Shown here in pieces: positions 34,006 through 47,680 of a DNA stretch of 64,000 nt. The position numbers were made by a program, and so were the translations under genes. How positions within the stretch are numbered: position 1 is the first letter of the stretch; each line of letters starts with the position of its first letter. The stretch lies in contig CM067507.1 of the NCBI GenBank assembly GCA_034509495.1, positions 31,417,279 to 31,481,278 on the forward strand. Direction: 5' to 3'. The stretch is from Acestrorhynchus altus (lineage: Eukaryota > Chordata > Actinopteri > Characiformes > Acestrorhynchidae). Below the pieces are notes generated by a model. The model was not told where the DNA came from, made no database searches, and saw only the letters and a program-made list of their open reading frames with translations.

Positions 34006-34768
34006 AATAATATAATTACAATATTCATTAAACACTATAAAATAGCGTATTTACATGTTTATGTTCACTGGGAATAGGTGGGGTAAAAGTTATTTTACAG
34101 GGCTGGGTGTGTGGGTGTTGATGTGGGTGTGGTTTAGCACCAAAGACTGTTTCTCACTGTCCTTCAGGTGGTGAAGTGGTGCTACATACAGTATTTGACT
34201 GTTTTACTTTTGATAAGGAAAATTGTATTTGTGTAATTTGGTCAAAACTGTCATTGTTGGAAGGTTTTGAATCTTTCTCAGAGCATGATGAATTTAGGGC
34301 CGTGAAGACAGAAATGTAGCTCTGTCTCACTGCTTATACTTTGACCAAATTCTCTCTCCTCTCTCCTCTCTGGGCAGCCAGAACTGTCTCTACAGCCAGG
34401 CTGTGGACACTGAGCCAGTACCAGGTCACGATCTGTCTCTGCTGTGGACCTCTGATGGTGAAGAGATACTCTGCTAATTCATATGGTCTGTTTAGTGCCC
34501 GACAGCGTTCTAATTTACACTGGGTTGTTGTTGTTGACTGAGGCTGTGGTGTGTTAGGGGTTGGTGGGTTAATTAGTCTCAGAACCAGCTGACAAAGAAG
34601 ACTGGTTTAGGGCTGAGCTCTTGGGTTTTCAGTACATTACACTGCACAATGTTTTCATTGCTAGATTTTAGATGAAGCCAAAAATGTTAAGATCTTTTTA
34701 TCTTATATTATTTAATTCCACATGCAGGAATCATTTCTATTTATTTCTTGATTGTATAAAAGACTCAT

Positions 34769-34769
<1 letters not shown>
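34006..34769. other. Noncoding stretch
   Basis: No recognised feature. A CTCTCTCCTCTCTGGGCAG pseudo-acceptor at about 34353-34376 precedes a frame without recognisable coding content. Confidence 0.35.

Positions 34770-34819
<50 letters not shown>
34770..34819. repeat. (CT)n microsatellite
   Basis: Pure CT for about 49 bases. Confidence 0.97.
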
Positions 34820-34821
<2 letters not shown>

Positions 34822-35581
34822 CACTCTTTATACCATCTTTACCGCTACACTCCCCGTCTCTCACTTCAAGCTCTCACTCTCCCTCTCACATCACTTCACT
34901 TGTTTAATATTCATGGAACATAATGTGTGCTATCATCACATATTGACCTCAGTGCCCTCACTCAGCGTAGAAGTTTCTAGATGAAGCTTGCTGCACCAAT
35001 CCCACCCCTGTCCGGCATGAGCTCTATCCAAGCTGGAGGGATGTGATGGAGCACGCTGTCACAGTGGTTATTATCCAGTATGGGCAGTGTGTCAGCACTG
35101 GCTAACTTCATTCTAAAATGTGTGCATTCAGGTCTTCCCAGGGCGTAGATCTGCTCACATATGTGACACATATGGGTCACTTACAACCATGAGATGTATC
35201 CATTTTGACCGGAAAGTTGAAATTGAGCAAAACAATTGCAGTATGAGTGCAGCCGAGCAGATGGGGTCCAAGTGGGAGTGTGTCTGTACACAGTCTGTAT
35301 TTAGATAAAAAAAAGCTTGATGCCATGTCTGTCCAATATACCTTCTTGCTATCATGAATATTGGATGGCTTCATGTTTGTCTGTGTATCAATGTATGTAT
35401 ATGTACACTATGAGTTGTTCAGGAGGAATCACTTTTCTCTGCCTGTCTAAATATAATCATTGTGCTAAACGCACAGAGACGTTGGGACGTTCATAAATTA
35501 ATCTCAGCTGTTCTGTGAGAACTTCCATCTTTTATTCACACTGCATTGCCTGTCATGTGCCTGCAAAAGGTGTAAGGATTG

Positions 35582-35582
<1 letters not shown>
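34820..35582. other. Single-copy noncoding DNA
   Basis: 34970-35260 is balanced in composition with no repeat identified. Short antisense frames of 62-67 codons overlap here but carry no motif. Confidence 0.35.

Positions 35583-35658
<76 letters not shown>
35583..35658. repeat. (GT)n microsatellite
   Basis: Pure GT for about 76 bases. Confidence 0.97.
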
Positions 35659-35661
<3 letters not shown>

Positions 35662-37924
35662 TACTATTAGGCCTATAACTGATTATCAAGGGGGTGTTAA
35701 AGTTTGATGTGGTGCAGCTGAAATTTTCCCTAGGAAAATCAATACCGGTGAGGTTGGTTTGGAAATCACCTGTGATGAGACGAGACATTTAATCAGTGGA
35801 AAAAGAAGCAGTATTTAATCAGTGTGATCAAAAAAAAACCCCTCATAACTCACAGCTGTGTATCCATATGTCATTGTAGCAGCGGCCTACGAAAGAAGTG
35901 GGAAACGGTTAGAAAAACAATCAGTGAGGCGTGGGGAGTGTGTCCAGAAATCCGGGTCAAGATGTCCTCGAAACAAGCTAGAGAAAATGAACAGAAGAAG
36001 TTGTGCAGTGCAGCTCATTTCCTTCTCCTCTTGCTCTAATTGGAACAGAGCTTGGAACGGAGCTTCCTCTGAGTCTGATTCTGCTTGCTGCTGAAGGTCT
36101 CATGCCACATGTTCTCTCTCAGCGGAGGTCAAACGCACACCTAACATGGCATGAATGATTTATTCAGAGAAATTAATCTCTACTCCTCAATATGCAGTCG
36201 ACTCGCTCAATTAGCAGCGAGCTTCTGCGCGCCGTCCGTTTGACAAAGCGCAGAGGAATAAAGCCACTGAGCCGCCAGGCCCTTACACGCAGCCGAGGGC
36301 TAGGAGGAAGAAGTAAGTAAATAAATAAATAAATAAATAAAAATTGGTCAGTTCATCTCTCCATCTCCTGAGGTAATAGATTTTTCTGAACTGCGCGCAC
36401 TTGCTTGGAAAAGCACGCCACCTCGCTCCTTTATCTTCCTCATATCTCTGTCTTGTGCCGTTGGCTAGCCTCGGGTCTGACCGGAAAGCCCAGCACAAGA
36501 TGAAGGGAGGGAAATAAAACATATTCAGCTTCCCAATTAGAGAGCAGCACCATAAGTAATTGGAATTAAAGTGTGGGTGTAAGGCATGTTGGCTCACCTT
36601 TGAGGAGGTAACAAGGGCTGTCTGTACCGTAAGGCGTAAAGCCATTAGCTTGTAATTCCAAACATCAGGTCTAAACTAGTTGTATCCATTTCCAGATTTG
36701 CAGTAAAATACATGAACTCCTTTGATCTAACTGTGATCTATTTACTGCACTGAAGTTTCACAGCTGCTGTTTGCTGCAGTTTAGTGTGTGCGTTAGGAGA
36801 TCTGGATATGTACCTTTTACAGTTCAGACTTGGTTTTGGCCTGCATTCTGATATACTTTAGTTTGTTTCCATGGCTTTTATTGCCTGACAATAGGAGTCT
36901 TGTGTCACCTGCAGTCTGGACCTTTTTCCGGTTCAGACCAAAATGTTAGTTCCAACGGAAGATCTACAGATTTTTCATTTTTTATACTCTTATGAATGCA
37001 TGTTGAGAAACAGTCTGTCTCCTATAGAGTCTTACTGGTGACAAATATTTACCCAATACATGATCAATACTTTATAATACTTAAATAATTATGATTTCTT
37101 TTTTTCTTGTTTTAAAGTTGTGGAGAATTGATCAATCTTGTTCCCACACCTTAGTAAGATGTGTCCATGCATAATTAGAGTATCAAGTTACCAGGATCAC
37201 TTATCGCAAGCAGTTTATCTCATTCATGCACCATTGTGGGATGTGGTGCCCAATGGGAGTACACAGCCTAGACAACCTACACTATCTAAAAGTCTGCAAG
37301 TCAAGACTGAGGGTCTTTGGCCAAAACTTGATTAAATTCATTGTAATATTACACATATGAAAAATTTTAAATACAACATTCTTGCCTCTATGGTCTTTCT
37401 GGTAATTGTTTTTTTTTATTTTTTTATATGCATAGCACATATATGCATAACAGATATTACATTCTCTTATATTTTGTTGATATTCTCTGTGCTTTGTTTG
37501 ATGGGAAGTCTATTTTCCATGTTTGATGCTTTCTGATACAAGTATTTATTTGGAAGAAGATAATTTTTTTGTTTTTGGGAAGCTCCTTTTATTCAAATAG
37601 TGTAGAACTGTATAATAATAATAATTATATATATTATATAATTATATATATAAATTTTGAAGTAGCTCCTACAGTTTATGAACAATTCAGCTGAAGCTTA
37701 CTCTGCAAACTTGTTATTTACAAGTTTATTTTTTCACTCGAAGCAAAGATAAATACTCTTGCTAAAATGATTGTAAATGTAAATGAAATGAATGGAAATG
37801 ATTGTGGACTGGTCTTGTAAACAAACATTTAAACAGCACTTCAAATTGATATTCATAAAAAGGGAAATTGGTTTGTTTAATGTGTCAAAAAGATATAGTC
37901 ACAGAATGGTTCGTAATAGGCAGA
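35659..37924. other. Single-copy DNA; candidate regulatory block 36120-36640
   Basis: 36120-36640 has AATGATTTATTCAGAGAAAT TAATCTC, CTCAATTAGCAGCGAGC, a CpG-richer patch (CTTCTGCGCGCCGTCCG) and CAATTAGAGAGCAGC, with no coding frame. 37590-37665 is a pure A/T run with self-complementary ATTATATA words. The rest is unrecognised. Confidence 0.3.
36316..36343. repeat. (AAAT)n microsatellite
   Basis: Seven AAAT units. Confidence 0.95.
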
Positions 37925-38112
37925 GGACTCCAATTCTCCTTCTAGAGGTCAACTTTCAACCAAGATCACCTTCAACCCAAATCTCACACCTGATCCAGCC
38001 AATCACAACCACTGGCAGCAGTAATTTGATGGATCAGGCATGGTGGATTGTAGTTAGGGCTACACTTTGCACAGAACATTTCCAGGAGCAGAGCTGGGGG
38101 GCAGTGGTCTAA
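37925..38112. mobile_element. Short non-autonomous repeat, family D
   Basis: CACACCTGATCCAGCCAATC, ACAACCACTGGCAGCAGTAA, TTTGATGGATCAGGCATGG, then CTACACTTTGCACAGAACAT and CAGGAGCAGAGCTGGGGGGC follow the order of a short fish inverted-repeat element. A related copy lies at 53952-54122. Confidence 0.5.
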
Positions 38113-39331
38113 GCCTATGCTCAGACTGCAGGCATATCCCAATTTTATTATCATATCAGATCTGTTGAAATAACTGTCCGCACTGTTATTTACAAGTGAT
38201 CAGATAGGATTTCTGAGTCCTGACATCAAAAACCTATTTGCATAGGTTGCTGTGGTAACAGTGTGGGTGTCAGTACTTAATCATAATCTATGCTGGTGCC
38301 ATGCTCTTCTGGGATCTCTGGATTTGATGCAGTTGTTGTTTGTTGCATTGGTTGTAAATCGGATTTCAAACCACCTCCAAATATGGTTTCCACCTCCAAA
38401 AGTGGAATTCATGTGGGTTTGTCCTGTTCAGACTACCGAAAATCAATATGGATACAATCTAGATAGGACAAATTGGATTTGGGCTGGTAATCTGGACATA
38501 GCCTAAGAAATGAGCACCCTTATGTAATAAGGATGCCAGAGAGGGTTATTTGAGCAATGCCAGAAGAATTGTTGGTTCCCTAAAGAACCATGCTTGAAAT
38601 ATGCGAGTGTGAAAAAAAAATGTAAATGTTTAATATATCAAATACATGTTGTACACTGTTTTACAAGTACTCTTCGAAGAATGTTGGCTCTATGCATGGT
38701 TCGAAATGTTCTTCATACTTGCATATCTCATTTACAAAAGAGCACCAATTCAGAGGAAGAACCAAAGCAGTTATTTTATGATGTGTAAATAACTCTTTTT
38801 AGCACTTTCTTTTCTTCTCAAAATGTTGGTGTGCAGATAAATTAGAAGAAGAGCTTGCCTTTTGTTTCAGGAAACTGCAAAACTTTGCAGAGAGCAAGGT
38901 CAATGTGGCTGCAGTGTGTGTAAGCACTAGAATTTCAGCAGAATAAACTCAAATGCTCAGTCTAATAAATTATGCATCAAAGCCCCAAAACAGTGTTGTG
39001 TTCTTTTGATAGCATGAAGAGAACCAGACCTACAATTCTGATGTGCCTTGATAGAAAGAGGTGATAGGACGTCTTGACCTCTCCTGGAGTTCCTAGGTCC
39101 CTGATTGAGCTAAAGGAATCATGCATATATAAGCATATGGATCTACTCGACACTGACAGTCCAAACCATAAAGCCAAGCTGCAACTGCAGCTTGTTTCTT
39201 GGCAAGTCAGACCATGAATATGAATATAAGCAAAAAGCATATCCTGATAACCTGAGATCCACACTTTGCAGGTAGTAACAGGCCATTTTCTAGTTTCATA
39301 AAATTCCTTCTTTACCATCTGAATTAAATCA
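38113..39331. other. Noncoding with AAGAACC-type dispersed repeat
   Basis: 38500-38790 contains GGTTCCCTAAAGAACCATGC, TGGCTCTATGCATGGTTCG, AGAGGAAGAACCAAAG and AAATAACTC words, similar in order to 24590-24915. The family is widespread in fish but decayed here. Remainder unrecognised. Confidence 0.4.
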
Positions 39332-39570
39332 CAGTTTAAATGCCAAATTTATGGCAGTGCATGTTAACTGCTTTGTCCATGTGCTCAACCTGCATGCAGA
39401 CTCCAACTGATCAGTAAGAAGGGCAGGGCTGATAATGTCACTGACCCAGATATTGAGTTATAGAGGAAAATGAAAAGGAATGGGCTGTTTGCATGATTTC
39501 TCTGATCACACAGAGTCCTCATAATAAAAGTCCTGATAAATGATAATACTGCTGCATACATAGATAACAA
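39332..39570 (+). repeat. Unclassified interspersed repeat R2, copy 2
   Basis: Colinear with 2662-2900 in the same orientation: CAGTTTAAATGCCAAATTTA, AACCTGCATGCAGACTCCAA, GGGCAGGGCTGATAATGTCA, CTGACCCAGATATTGAGTTA and GATAATACTGCTGCATACAT. Copies are clearly diverged, so both insertions are old. Confidence 0.6.
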
Positions 39571-39674
39571 ATATAATAATGGATATTCTGTGTTTCAGCT
39601 CATTTCTGGTAGACAGCATCCTGTGTGCAATGGGCTGCCACTCTCGCTGGTATGTTGGTTGAGTCCTGAGTGTC

Positions 39675-39772
39675 ATTGTGAAAAGTGCTGCTTGTAAAGT
39701 GCCAAGAAACTAGACACTGGTGGTGTTTGGGTGTTTAGAAAGGCCCTATATATGTGTAAATTCATTCATAAA
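39675..39772 (+). repeat. LINE-like 3' untranslated tail
   Basis: GTGTCATTGTGAAAAGTGCT, TGTAAAGTGCCAAGAAACTA and GGCCCTATATATGTGTAAAT, ending in TTCATTCAT, resemble the CGCTATATAAATGTAAATTC-type 3' tails of fish LINEs. 5'-truncated. Confidence 0.4.
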
Positions 39773-39834
39773 ACTAGGAGAGTGAGGACAAGCACATGCC
39801 TCCCGCAATATATGTGAAGTCAGACACTATCTCT

Positions 39835-40060
39835 TTTTGAACTGTCACCAGTGCAGCAGCACTGGGCAGTCCACACACTCGGAGGAAAGCATCAGATCTC
39901 CAACTCTGATACATTAGCTAACAGATGCATGTGTTGGCCAGTATCGGTGAGAATGATGGGGAGAGAATAACAGAGGCAGAGAGAGCATAGCCAATTGTAC
40001 TCACTTGGCTCTGTCTGCTGATGGCGAGTCCACTAAGCCACTCCGTGCCCCGTCCTGTTA
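39835..40060. repeat. Probable dispersed repeat, unclassified
   Basis: GTGCAGCAGCACTGGGCAGT, ACACTCGGAGGAAAGCATCA, GATCTCCAACTCTGATACAT, AGAGAGCATAGCCAATTGTA and TCTGCTGATGGCGAG match my memory of a dispersed fish repeat, but only one copy is in the window, so this cannot be confirmed here. Confidence 0.35.
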
Positions 40061-40675
<615 letters not shown>

Positions 40676-40837
40676 ATAGTATTCGCACTGCCTGGTTGAG
40701 GATGATCAACATTTATTCAGTTCCCACGTGGGGTCCACTACAACTATCACTTTATGGATGAATAGAGCCAAAGAGCAACTGGGGTGAGCCAATCTATGCA
40801 GAATGAATAAACATCCCTCCAAAAATCTACTACAAAT

Positions 40838-41073
40838 CTACAGGAGCTTTTTTGACATCCAGTTGTAAATTCACAGCTATAACAACACTTCCAACAGTGG
40901 CATCCTGTTACAGTACTACACTGGAATTCAGTAAACTGTTTATAATGACCTGTTATTTCACATAATCGCATGGCTAGGTACTTGATGTTTTTGCACCTAT
41001 GGCAGTGGGTCTGAATGCAGCACTGGATTTCAGTGATTTATAGGTGCATCACACTACTTTTGTTCAAATAGTG
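40838..41073 (+). mobile_element. Non-autonomous DNA element, family B, internally deleted
   Basis: CTACAGGAGCTTTTTTGACA, TCACAGCTATAACAAC, AGTGGCATCCTGTTACAGTA, CTGGAATTCAGTAAACTG, GCTAGGTACTTGATGTTTTT and GATTTATAGGTGCATCACAC end in CTACTTTTGTTCAAATAGTG, the inverted counterpart of the CACTA..AAAAGTA terminus. It shares its 5' blocks with 23171-23420, but lacks the segment from CCCTTTGCAG onward. Confidence 0.65.
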
Positions 41074-42744
41074 CTTTCATTCAAAAATGTATTATCCAGG
41101 CATAAAATCTGTAAAAGGGCATCATTCTAAATCATTTATGATTAGTCAGAATTAAAACCATTTTTTATCTCTTCTGAAGCTGTAATTCCAGATATAACAG
41201 TGTCTTGAGAAGCTGTCATTCTTGCTTGACAAGTCTGTCACACATCCAAGAAAAATAAGGGTCAGTGCCTTACAGTAGGGCTAAGTGCATGGCATTGTGT
41301 TTGCGTGCGCTGCACCCTGCCCCCCTGCCCCCTTTGTAAATTCCAGCTCTCAGAAATAACTGTCATATTTTCTTTTTATGTGTGCCACATTTCAAATAAA
41401 TAAAAAAATAATGCTTATAATGGGAAAAAGGTACAACATCTGTCATCATTTGATTGGCAGCCTCTTGGGAGAACAGGTCACCTGTTCCCTGTAGCGAAGC
41501 ACACCGTCTGTGAGAGCGAGAGGGAGGGCGAGAAGGAACAGGAGGAGGAAGAGGAGGAAAAAGAGGAGAATTGGAGGGGTGCAGGGAGATGGAGAGTTGT
41601 TCCAGAGGGAAAGATCCAGTGGGGTGGAATAATATCCACCGGGAGTGATGTGAAGACCATCAAACACATTTCACATGCAATTTAGTGTGACACATCTTAG
41701 CCACACTATCATAAGCAAAGCACTCTCATTTATGAGCATAAGAGCGCGGAACCAAAAGCCTGTGTTTTTTGTGAGGTGCTTCACTGCCAGCATGCAGCAT
41801 TGACAATGTACAGCATGAAGACAGGGGGCCTACAATGGTTTGATGAGTGCTGAAGTTCAGATATGAGGATTTTCTCACCACAGGATTGACTTATCTTGTC
41901 ATTCTTGTAGGTACAAATCAAAGAAGAGACAATTTAATAGTGTGCCCAGTGATGTTTATCACAAGTAGGGTTATAAAAAAAGATCTTTCTGACTGGGAGG
42001 TCTGAGAGCTTTTGGTTTTTTAATGGTTCATTTTCAACGTGGTAGATTCATTTGGAGAAGCAGCTCAGCTGTTTTGACCATTTGGCTGCTCCTTTGGGGA
42101 AAAAAAATTCAAAATCTTTTACTCTAATGAGAGATTTTAATGAGAGATAAAACAGAGAGAACACTCACATAAGTGTAATGCATCTAAAACCCAACACATT
42201 CCTCCAACCATCAATTCAAGAGAAATAAAACAGATAAAGATGCAAGATTCCCTTTCCTTTCTTTACTTTTCTTTAAAGTTCTCAGAGTTCAGGACAGGAA
42301 CACTGTGTGTTTGAAATTCAAGGCTGCTTTTGAGATGCAGCAGGACCTTAGAGTGTGTTCCTGCCCCACATTTTCTAGTGCATTATTCCCAAGGTTTTAT
42401 TTCACAAGCACTTACAGACCATTAAAAGATAAGATAACATTTATGCTCCCATTAAAGGCATAAGATTAAATGACAATCAATGGGTCAAGTCCTGGTAATT
42501 TCCCCCGGTGCTCCAATAGGGCTCTTTGAGTTCACACAAATAATTGTCTCTGCTCTTGTTGGCTTTGGGGAGACGACTTCAGGCTCAAGTCTTCTCTGAA
42601 GTTTATTAACATTTCATACCTGCACCCATTTCCTCAAGCCAGACACGCGGCAGAATGAGTGGCCGTCTCCTTTCTGCTCTGTGTTTAGTTCTGCTGGAGA
42701 TGCAGACTGACATCCATGTTTAATACAGAGTATTCAGCAATGTG

Positions 42745-42745
<1 letters not shown>
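41074..42745. other. Single-copy DNA; candidate regulatory blocks
   Basis: 41450-41700 holds a purine-rich GAGGAGGAAGAGGAGGAAAA stretch and a GC-richer flank. 42360-42700 (AAGATTAAATGACAATCAAT, GGTAATTTCCCCCGGTGCTC, TCTGAAGTTTATTAACATTT) is repeat-free and enhancer-like in composition. No coding exon found. Confidence 0.3.
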
Positions 42746-42804
<59 letters not shown>

Positions 42805-42965
42805 GAGAGAAGAGAGAGAGAGTGAGAGAGAAGAGAGAGAGAGAGAGATAGAGACAGAGAGAGAGAGACAGAGAGCGAGATAGAGAGAGAGAGAAGAGAG
42901 AGAGTGAGAGAGAAGAGAGAGAGAGACAGAGAGTGAGATAGAGAGAGAGAGAGAAAGAGACAGAG
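42746..42965. repeat. Long compound (GA)n microsatellite
   Basis: About 220 bases of GA with periodic A, T and C interruptions (GAGTGAGAGAGAAGAGAG blocks recur). It produces spurious Ser/Leu frames of 90-140 codons on the minus strand. Confidence 0.97.
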
Positions 42966-43215
42966 AATAAGATGAAGAAATGAAAATAGAAAAGGCATAG
43001 AAAGAAGACACTATATAAGACAGAAGACAATGGATAGAGAAGTAGAAATATAGAAGAATATATATATAGGAGAGAATCATTTGATGAGAGAGAGCATCAA
43101 ATATGTTCAATCATCAATCGTTTGTTTCGTCTCATTCCACCATTCCATCAGAGATGAAAAGAAAGTAACAGAGTTATACATATAAGCTTACCAGAAAAAA
43201 ATAAGGTGGTGTGTG

Positions 43216-43640
43216 CTGGAATCCATAGATGGTGGTACAGTATCTCATTCGATGTGTGAAAGATGAGTCACAAAGCAGATGTTAATGACTGGCTAAAAGG
43301 AGTGACTGCATTTGGGTGTACTATGCACCATAGTGTGAAGGAAGTAAGTGAATTTGTAAGTGTATCAAAGTGTGCAGTGAGACAGGTCTACCAGCAGCGG
43401 CAGAAATCCCAGTCTACAGGAAATGATCCTCAGGAAGGCTAAAGATAAAACTGACGGACAAGGAACATCACCACATTTCACAGCTTGTGAAAGAAAACTG
43501 CTTGACTTTCAGACAAAAATTGCTTCCATAAGTTAACACAGGTCCTTCACAACCGATTTCTGTAAGAACACTCCACTGAGAACTGCAGACCATCAGCAGA
43601 GTGGCACTCAGGAGGCTTTTGATGATTTTTTGTCAGCTAC
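43216..43640 (+). pseudogene. Tc1-like transposase N-terminal remnant
   Basis: A frame from 43264 reads MSHKADVNDWLKGVTAFGCT then MHHSVKEVSEFVSVSKCAVR and QVYQQRQKSQ. This is an N-terminal helix-turn-helix typical of one Tc1 lineage (SVSEIA..VGVS..TV..VY-like). Downstream, frames with stops give ITTFHSL..ENCLTF-like and TQVLHNRFL..TLRTADHQQSG-like pieces of the second DNA-binding subdomain. No catalytic domain and no terminal repeats are seen. It lies between the GA and GT tracts. Confidence 0.6.
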
Positions 43641-43693
43641 AATTCTGATCATTTCTGGTAGACTGGGATTTTTGCCACTGTTGGTAGAACTAA

Positions 43694-44668
<975 letters not shown>

Positions 44669-44721
44669 TTAAAAAAGGCATTTTCTGAAGAATGCAGAAT
44701 GGTTAAAGTAGCTCTTGCTTC

Positions 44722-44852
44722 CAGGCAGTTGCTATGTTGTTGCTATGTGGTCACTAGGGTGAAGTTGGTTTTCCTGTGTTTGCTATGGTGTGGTATAGCA
44801 GGTGGTCACTATGGTGCTCTACATGGTTGCTAGGGTGTTTTAGGTGGTTGAT
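44722..44852. repeat. GGTTGCTAGGGTG-type minisatellite
   Basis: Diverged tandem units built on GTTGCTATGTTG, GTTGCTATGTGGTCACTAGG, TTTGCTATGGTGTGG, GGTGGTCACTATGGTG, GGTTGCTAGGGTG and TTTTAGGTGG. I recall such GGTTGCTA(G/T)G arrays elsewhere in fish genomes. Confidence 0.75.
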
Positions 44853-46429
44853 ATAAAGTTTATTAATGGGTGCTAGTCTGTTTCCAAGAGGTTTTTAGGC
44901 AGTTCCTATGATATCACAAGTGTTTACTAGGAATTGATTCTTGGTTGCAAACCAGTGGTATCCCACAAAAACTGTTGAATGGCTTAACCACAAAAAAAAA
45001 TAAAAATCAACACAACCTACAATCAAATATGCTAGTACATGTGAAGAAAAATAAAAGGAAAGGTTGAAAGGTTGAGTATCTAGTCTACTGACAGCTCCCA
45101 GTGCTCTGCTATTACAGCTATAGCCTTCACATATGACAGTTATGACTGGTGGCAGTATTACAACTGTGATTAAACGAGTGGTAATATTACTGGATATATC
45201 CTCATTAGACTTTAGAGAGTGCTCTTTCTGGTGAGTCATCTGTGATGCACTTTCATAAACATGCTTCTCCCAGCGGCAATGTCTGAAGAAGAACATCAGT
45301 GATTCATTAAGTATGGCGTCAAGCCCATGACAAAGAAAAAAAAAAAAACATGCTTCTGAATACATGTGAAGAGTGGCTGACCATTAAGATGAAACGGAAA
45401 CGATCACAAAGGGGAAGATTGTCCACATGATGCATCAAGAGTGTCTTCTGAAATGAAAGAGCAAGGGCAAATGAACATTCACTTCATTTGTAAAAAAGCT
45501 AAACAAAAAGAAAATTAAGAGGCCAGTTTCAAAATAGTCATAAGTTTTATTTCCATATTTTCATTTCCCCCAGTCCATTTGTTTTTAAATGGAGTGAAAT
45601 ATTCATTGCCTGCAATTACACATCTCCAATGGTCTCATGAAAAATAGCAATTTAGAAAATGGAAATCACTCTATGTGGCATTGACGGAAATACATTTAGT
45701 CCATATTGTGTATTAATCAGTGCTGAGAGAGAGCCTGACTTCTCTTGGCAGGTCACTGAGTGGGCATTGACCATGCGGTGAATTAGTGTCCCATGTCTAA
45801 ATCATAGCAGTTTCATCTCATTCTTAAGGCAATAAATGCAAAAAGCCAGAGAATAATAAAGGCAACCCACAAAAGTCTCAGTGTCTCCCATGCCATGTGC
45901 TTTAGTGAGCACACTAAAACACTGTGCATTACCTAATAACACACTAGGCCATCTTATCTAACACAAGGTGAAAAATGGCTTTATCTCTCAGTAAGGATTG
46001 TTCCATGTGGGATTACTTCTAGTTGTAGAAATTGAGGACATTTGATTGCATTTTATTTGAAGTAAAGTGACCTTTATTCTGCATTGCATGGCTCAATATT
46101 AAGCGAGACACTGAAATCCATGCTGTGGAAAGCAAGGGGTAAAGAGAATTAAATTGAAGTGTTAATGAAATCAGTAAACAAGAGTTAGAAGTGACAGAGG
46201 AGAAAAAAAATTCTTTCTAAAATACATTGACAAACATAAATAAAAAATGATGTACAACCTTTTGGTGGGCTATGTTTTGACAAGGAGTGTACAATAACTG
46301 GTGTTTCAAAATAGCATGTATACATCTCAAAATTTAACCATTTAAATTAATACTTTTTAAAATATAATATATAATATACTAATAATAACTTACCCTCTGA
46401 ATTCAGGGTGGCATGGTGATGCTGCAGGT
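44853..46429. other. Single-copy DNA; candidate regulatory block 45540-45900
   Basis: The 156-codon minus-strand frame at 44895-45365 has no recognisable domain and includes a poly-A-derived Phe run. 45540-45900 (ATTCATTGCCTGCAATTACA, AGTCCATATTGTGTATTAAT, CGGTGAATTAGTGTCCCATG) is repeat-free. Confidence 0.3.
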
Positions 46430-46720
46430 AGTGTGTGTGCCCTTAACACCATGTCAAAAACACTGCAATAGTGCCATACCAGATTGTCCCAGAGTCATGC
46501 ACAATGACAGCGGGTCATCTTCAGATTGAGATTTTGTGGGATGCTATTGGATGCACTTTCAGCAATGCCACACCCCCCACAAAACCTGCAGGAACTGAGA
46601 ATATTCAAGCTTTTCAGCAATTAGCAAACATGGCAGCCTGATGCCATCCTGAGAGACTATTTCTTTATGTGTACATCAATAAATATCACCCATATCAGTC
46701 AAAATTTTAATTATTTATTG
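46430..46720 (+). mobile_element. Possible Tc1-like 3' remnant
   Basis: TTGTGGGATGCTATTGGATG CACTTTCAGCAATGC gives LWDAIGCTFSNA-like residues reminiscent of the region just after the catalytic Glu in Tc1. The tail CATCAATAAATATCACCCAT ATCAGTCAAA is shared with 24185-24250. Weak; no catalytic residue can be shown. Confidence 0.35.
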
Positions 46721-47289
46721 TTCCTGGTTACTTTTATCTTCCTTTATGAAATGCATTGCAATCTGACACTTCTGGGGGCAAATATTTTTTGATGATGAGG
46801 AAAAAGTAAAATAAAAGAAAAGAAAAAAAAGAAAAAGAATAAGTCCATTAACTTTAGTTCTCAGTTTGAATAATAATAATAATAAAAAAACATAAGTACT
46901 TTTTTTTCTAGAAACACTTGTGAGTCTAGCCCCTTTTCCCTTTTTTTTCTTTTTTTTTTTTATTTATTTATTTATTTATTATTATTTTTTTTTCCCGACA
47001 TGACAAATAATACATTAAAGCTTAAAGAAAGAACAAATAAAATGCCTGGAGGATGTAAAGTATTTGAAACTAATATTTACAGTATGTTTTTGTTTCTCAC
47101 TTTCATTTGCATAAATAAATAAATCATGTAATGAAATAACCACTGAAGAGAAACAAAGTGCAGAAAACATTAAGAAGCATGAATTCATTCTGCTGGCCGT
47201 GACAAATACAGCGTTCCTCTAACACTGCGGTCCAGCCCGTACTCTGAAACGTACTGCTGAATTTCCACCTCAGTCCTGAGACAAAAGCA
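46721..47289. other. A/T low-complexity and noncoding
   Basis: A-rich (46795-46840), AAT (46870-46886) and T-rich/TTTA (46937-46995) tracts, then a repeat-free block at 47120-47280 (AGCATGAATTCATTCTGCTG, ACAAATACAGCGTTCC). Confidence 0.5.
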
Positions 47290-47292
47290 AAA

Positions 47293-47323
<31 letters not shown>

Positions 47324-47326
47324 ATA
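47290..47326. repeat. (AAAT)n microsatellite
   Basis: Nine AAAT units. Confidence 0.97.
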
Positions 47327-47633
47327 CACACATTCTCTGCCAGTAAAAACAAAGTAAAAGATAACGGGAGTAAAAAAAATGACTGTCATGGCTGTCCAAG
47401 TTCCTATGGGCAAATTGTGAATGATTTGAATCAGCTGATAAATAATTCACATACATTTATTGATTAATATTTCACTAGATGGAAAACAGTGAAGAAGGCT
47501 TAAGGAAGCCCGTGGTCCCTTGGGGGTTCAATGTTGCCCTTGGCCATTTCTGTCTCCTCTTTTACTCAGGATATACAGACCTAGGGGGCATATGCTGCTA
47601 CCTACAAACTGTGAAAAACACTAATCGAAAAGA

Positions 47634-47680
47634 AATGAATGAATGAATGAATGAATGAATGAATGAATGAATGAATGAAA
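47634..47680. repeat. (AATG)n microsatellite
   Basis: About eleven AATG units. Confidence 0.97.

Noticed and set aside
34353..34541. Acceptor-like CTCTGGGCAG followed by an open frame
   Set aside because: No recognisable protein and no donor; pyrimidine stretch is common in this region.
42685..43110. 141-codon Ser/Leu-rich minus-strand frame
   Set aside because: Translation of the GA tract; no coding signal outside it.
44895..45365. 156-codon minus-strand frame
   Set aside because: Includes a Phe run from poly-A and no known motif; no promoter or splice context. Treated as chance.
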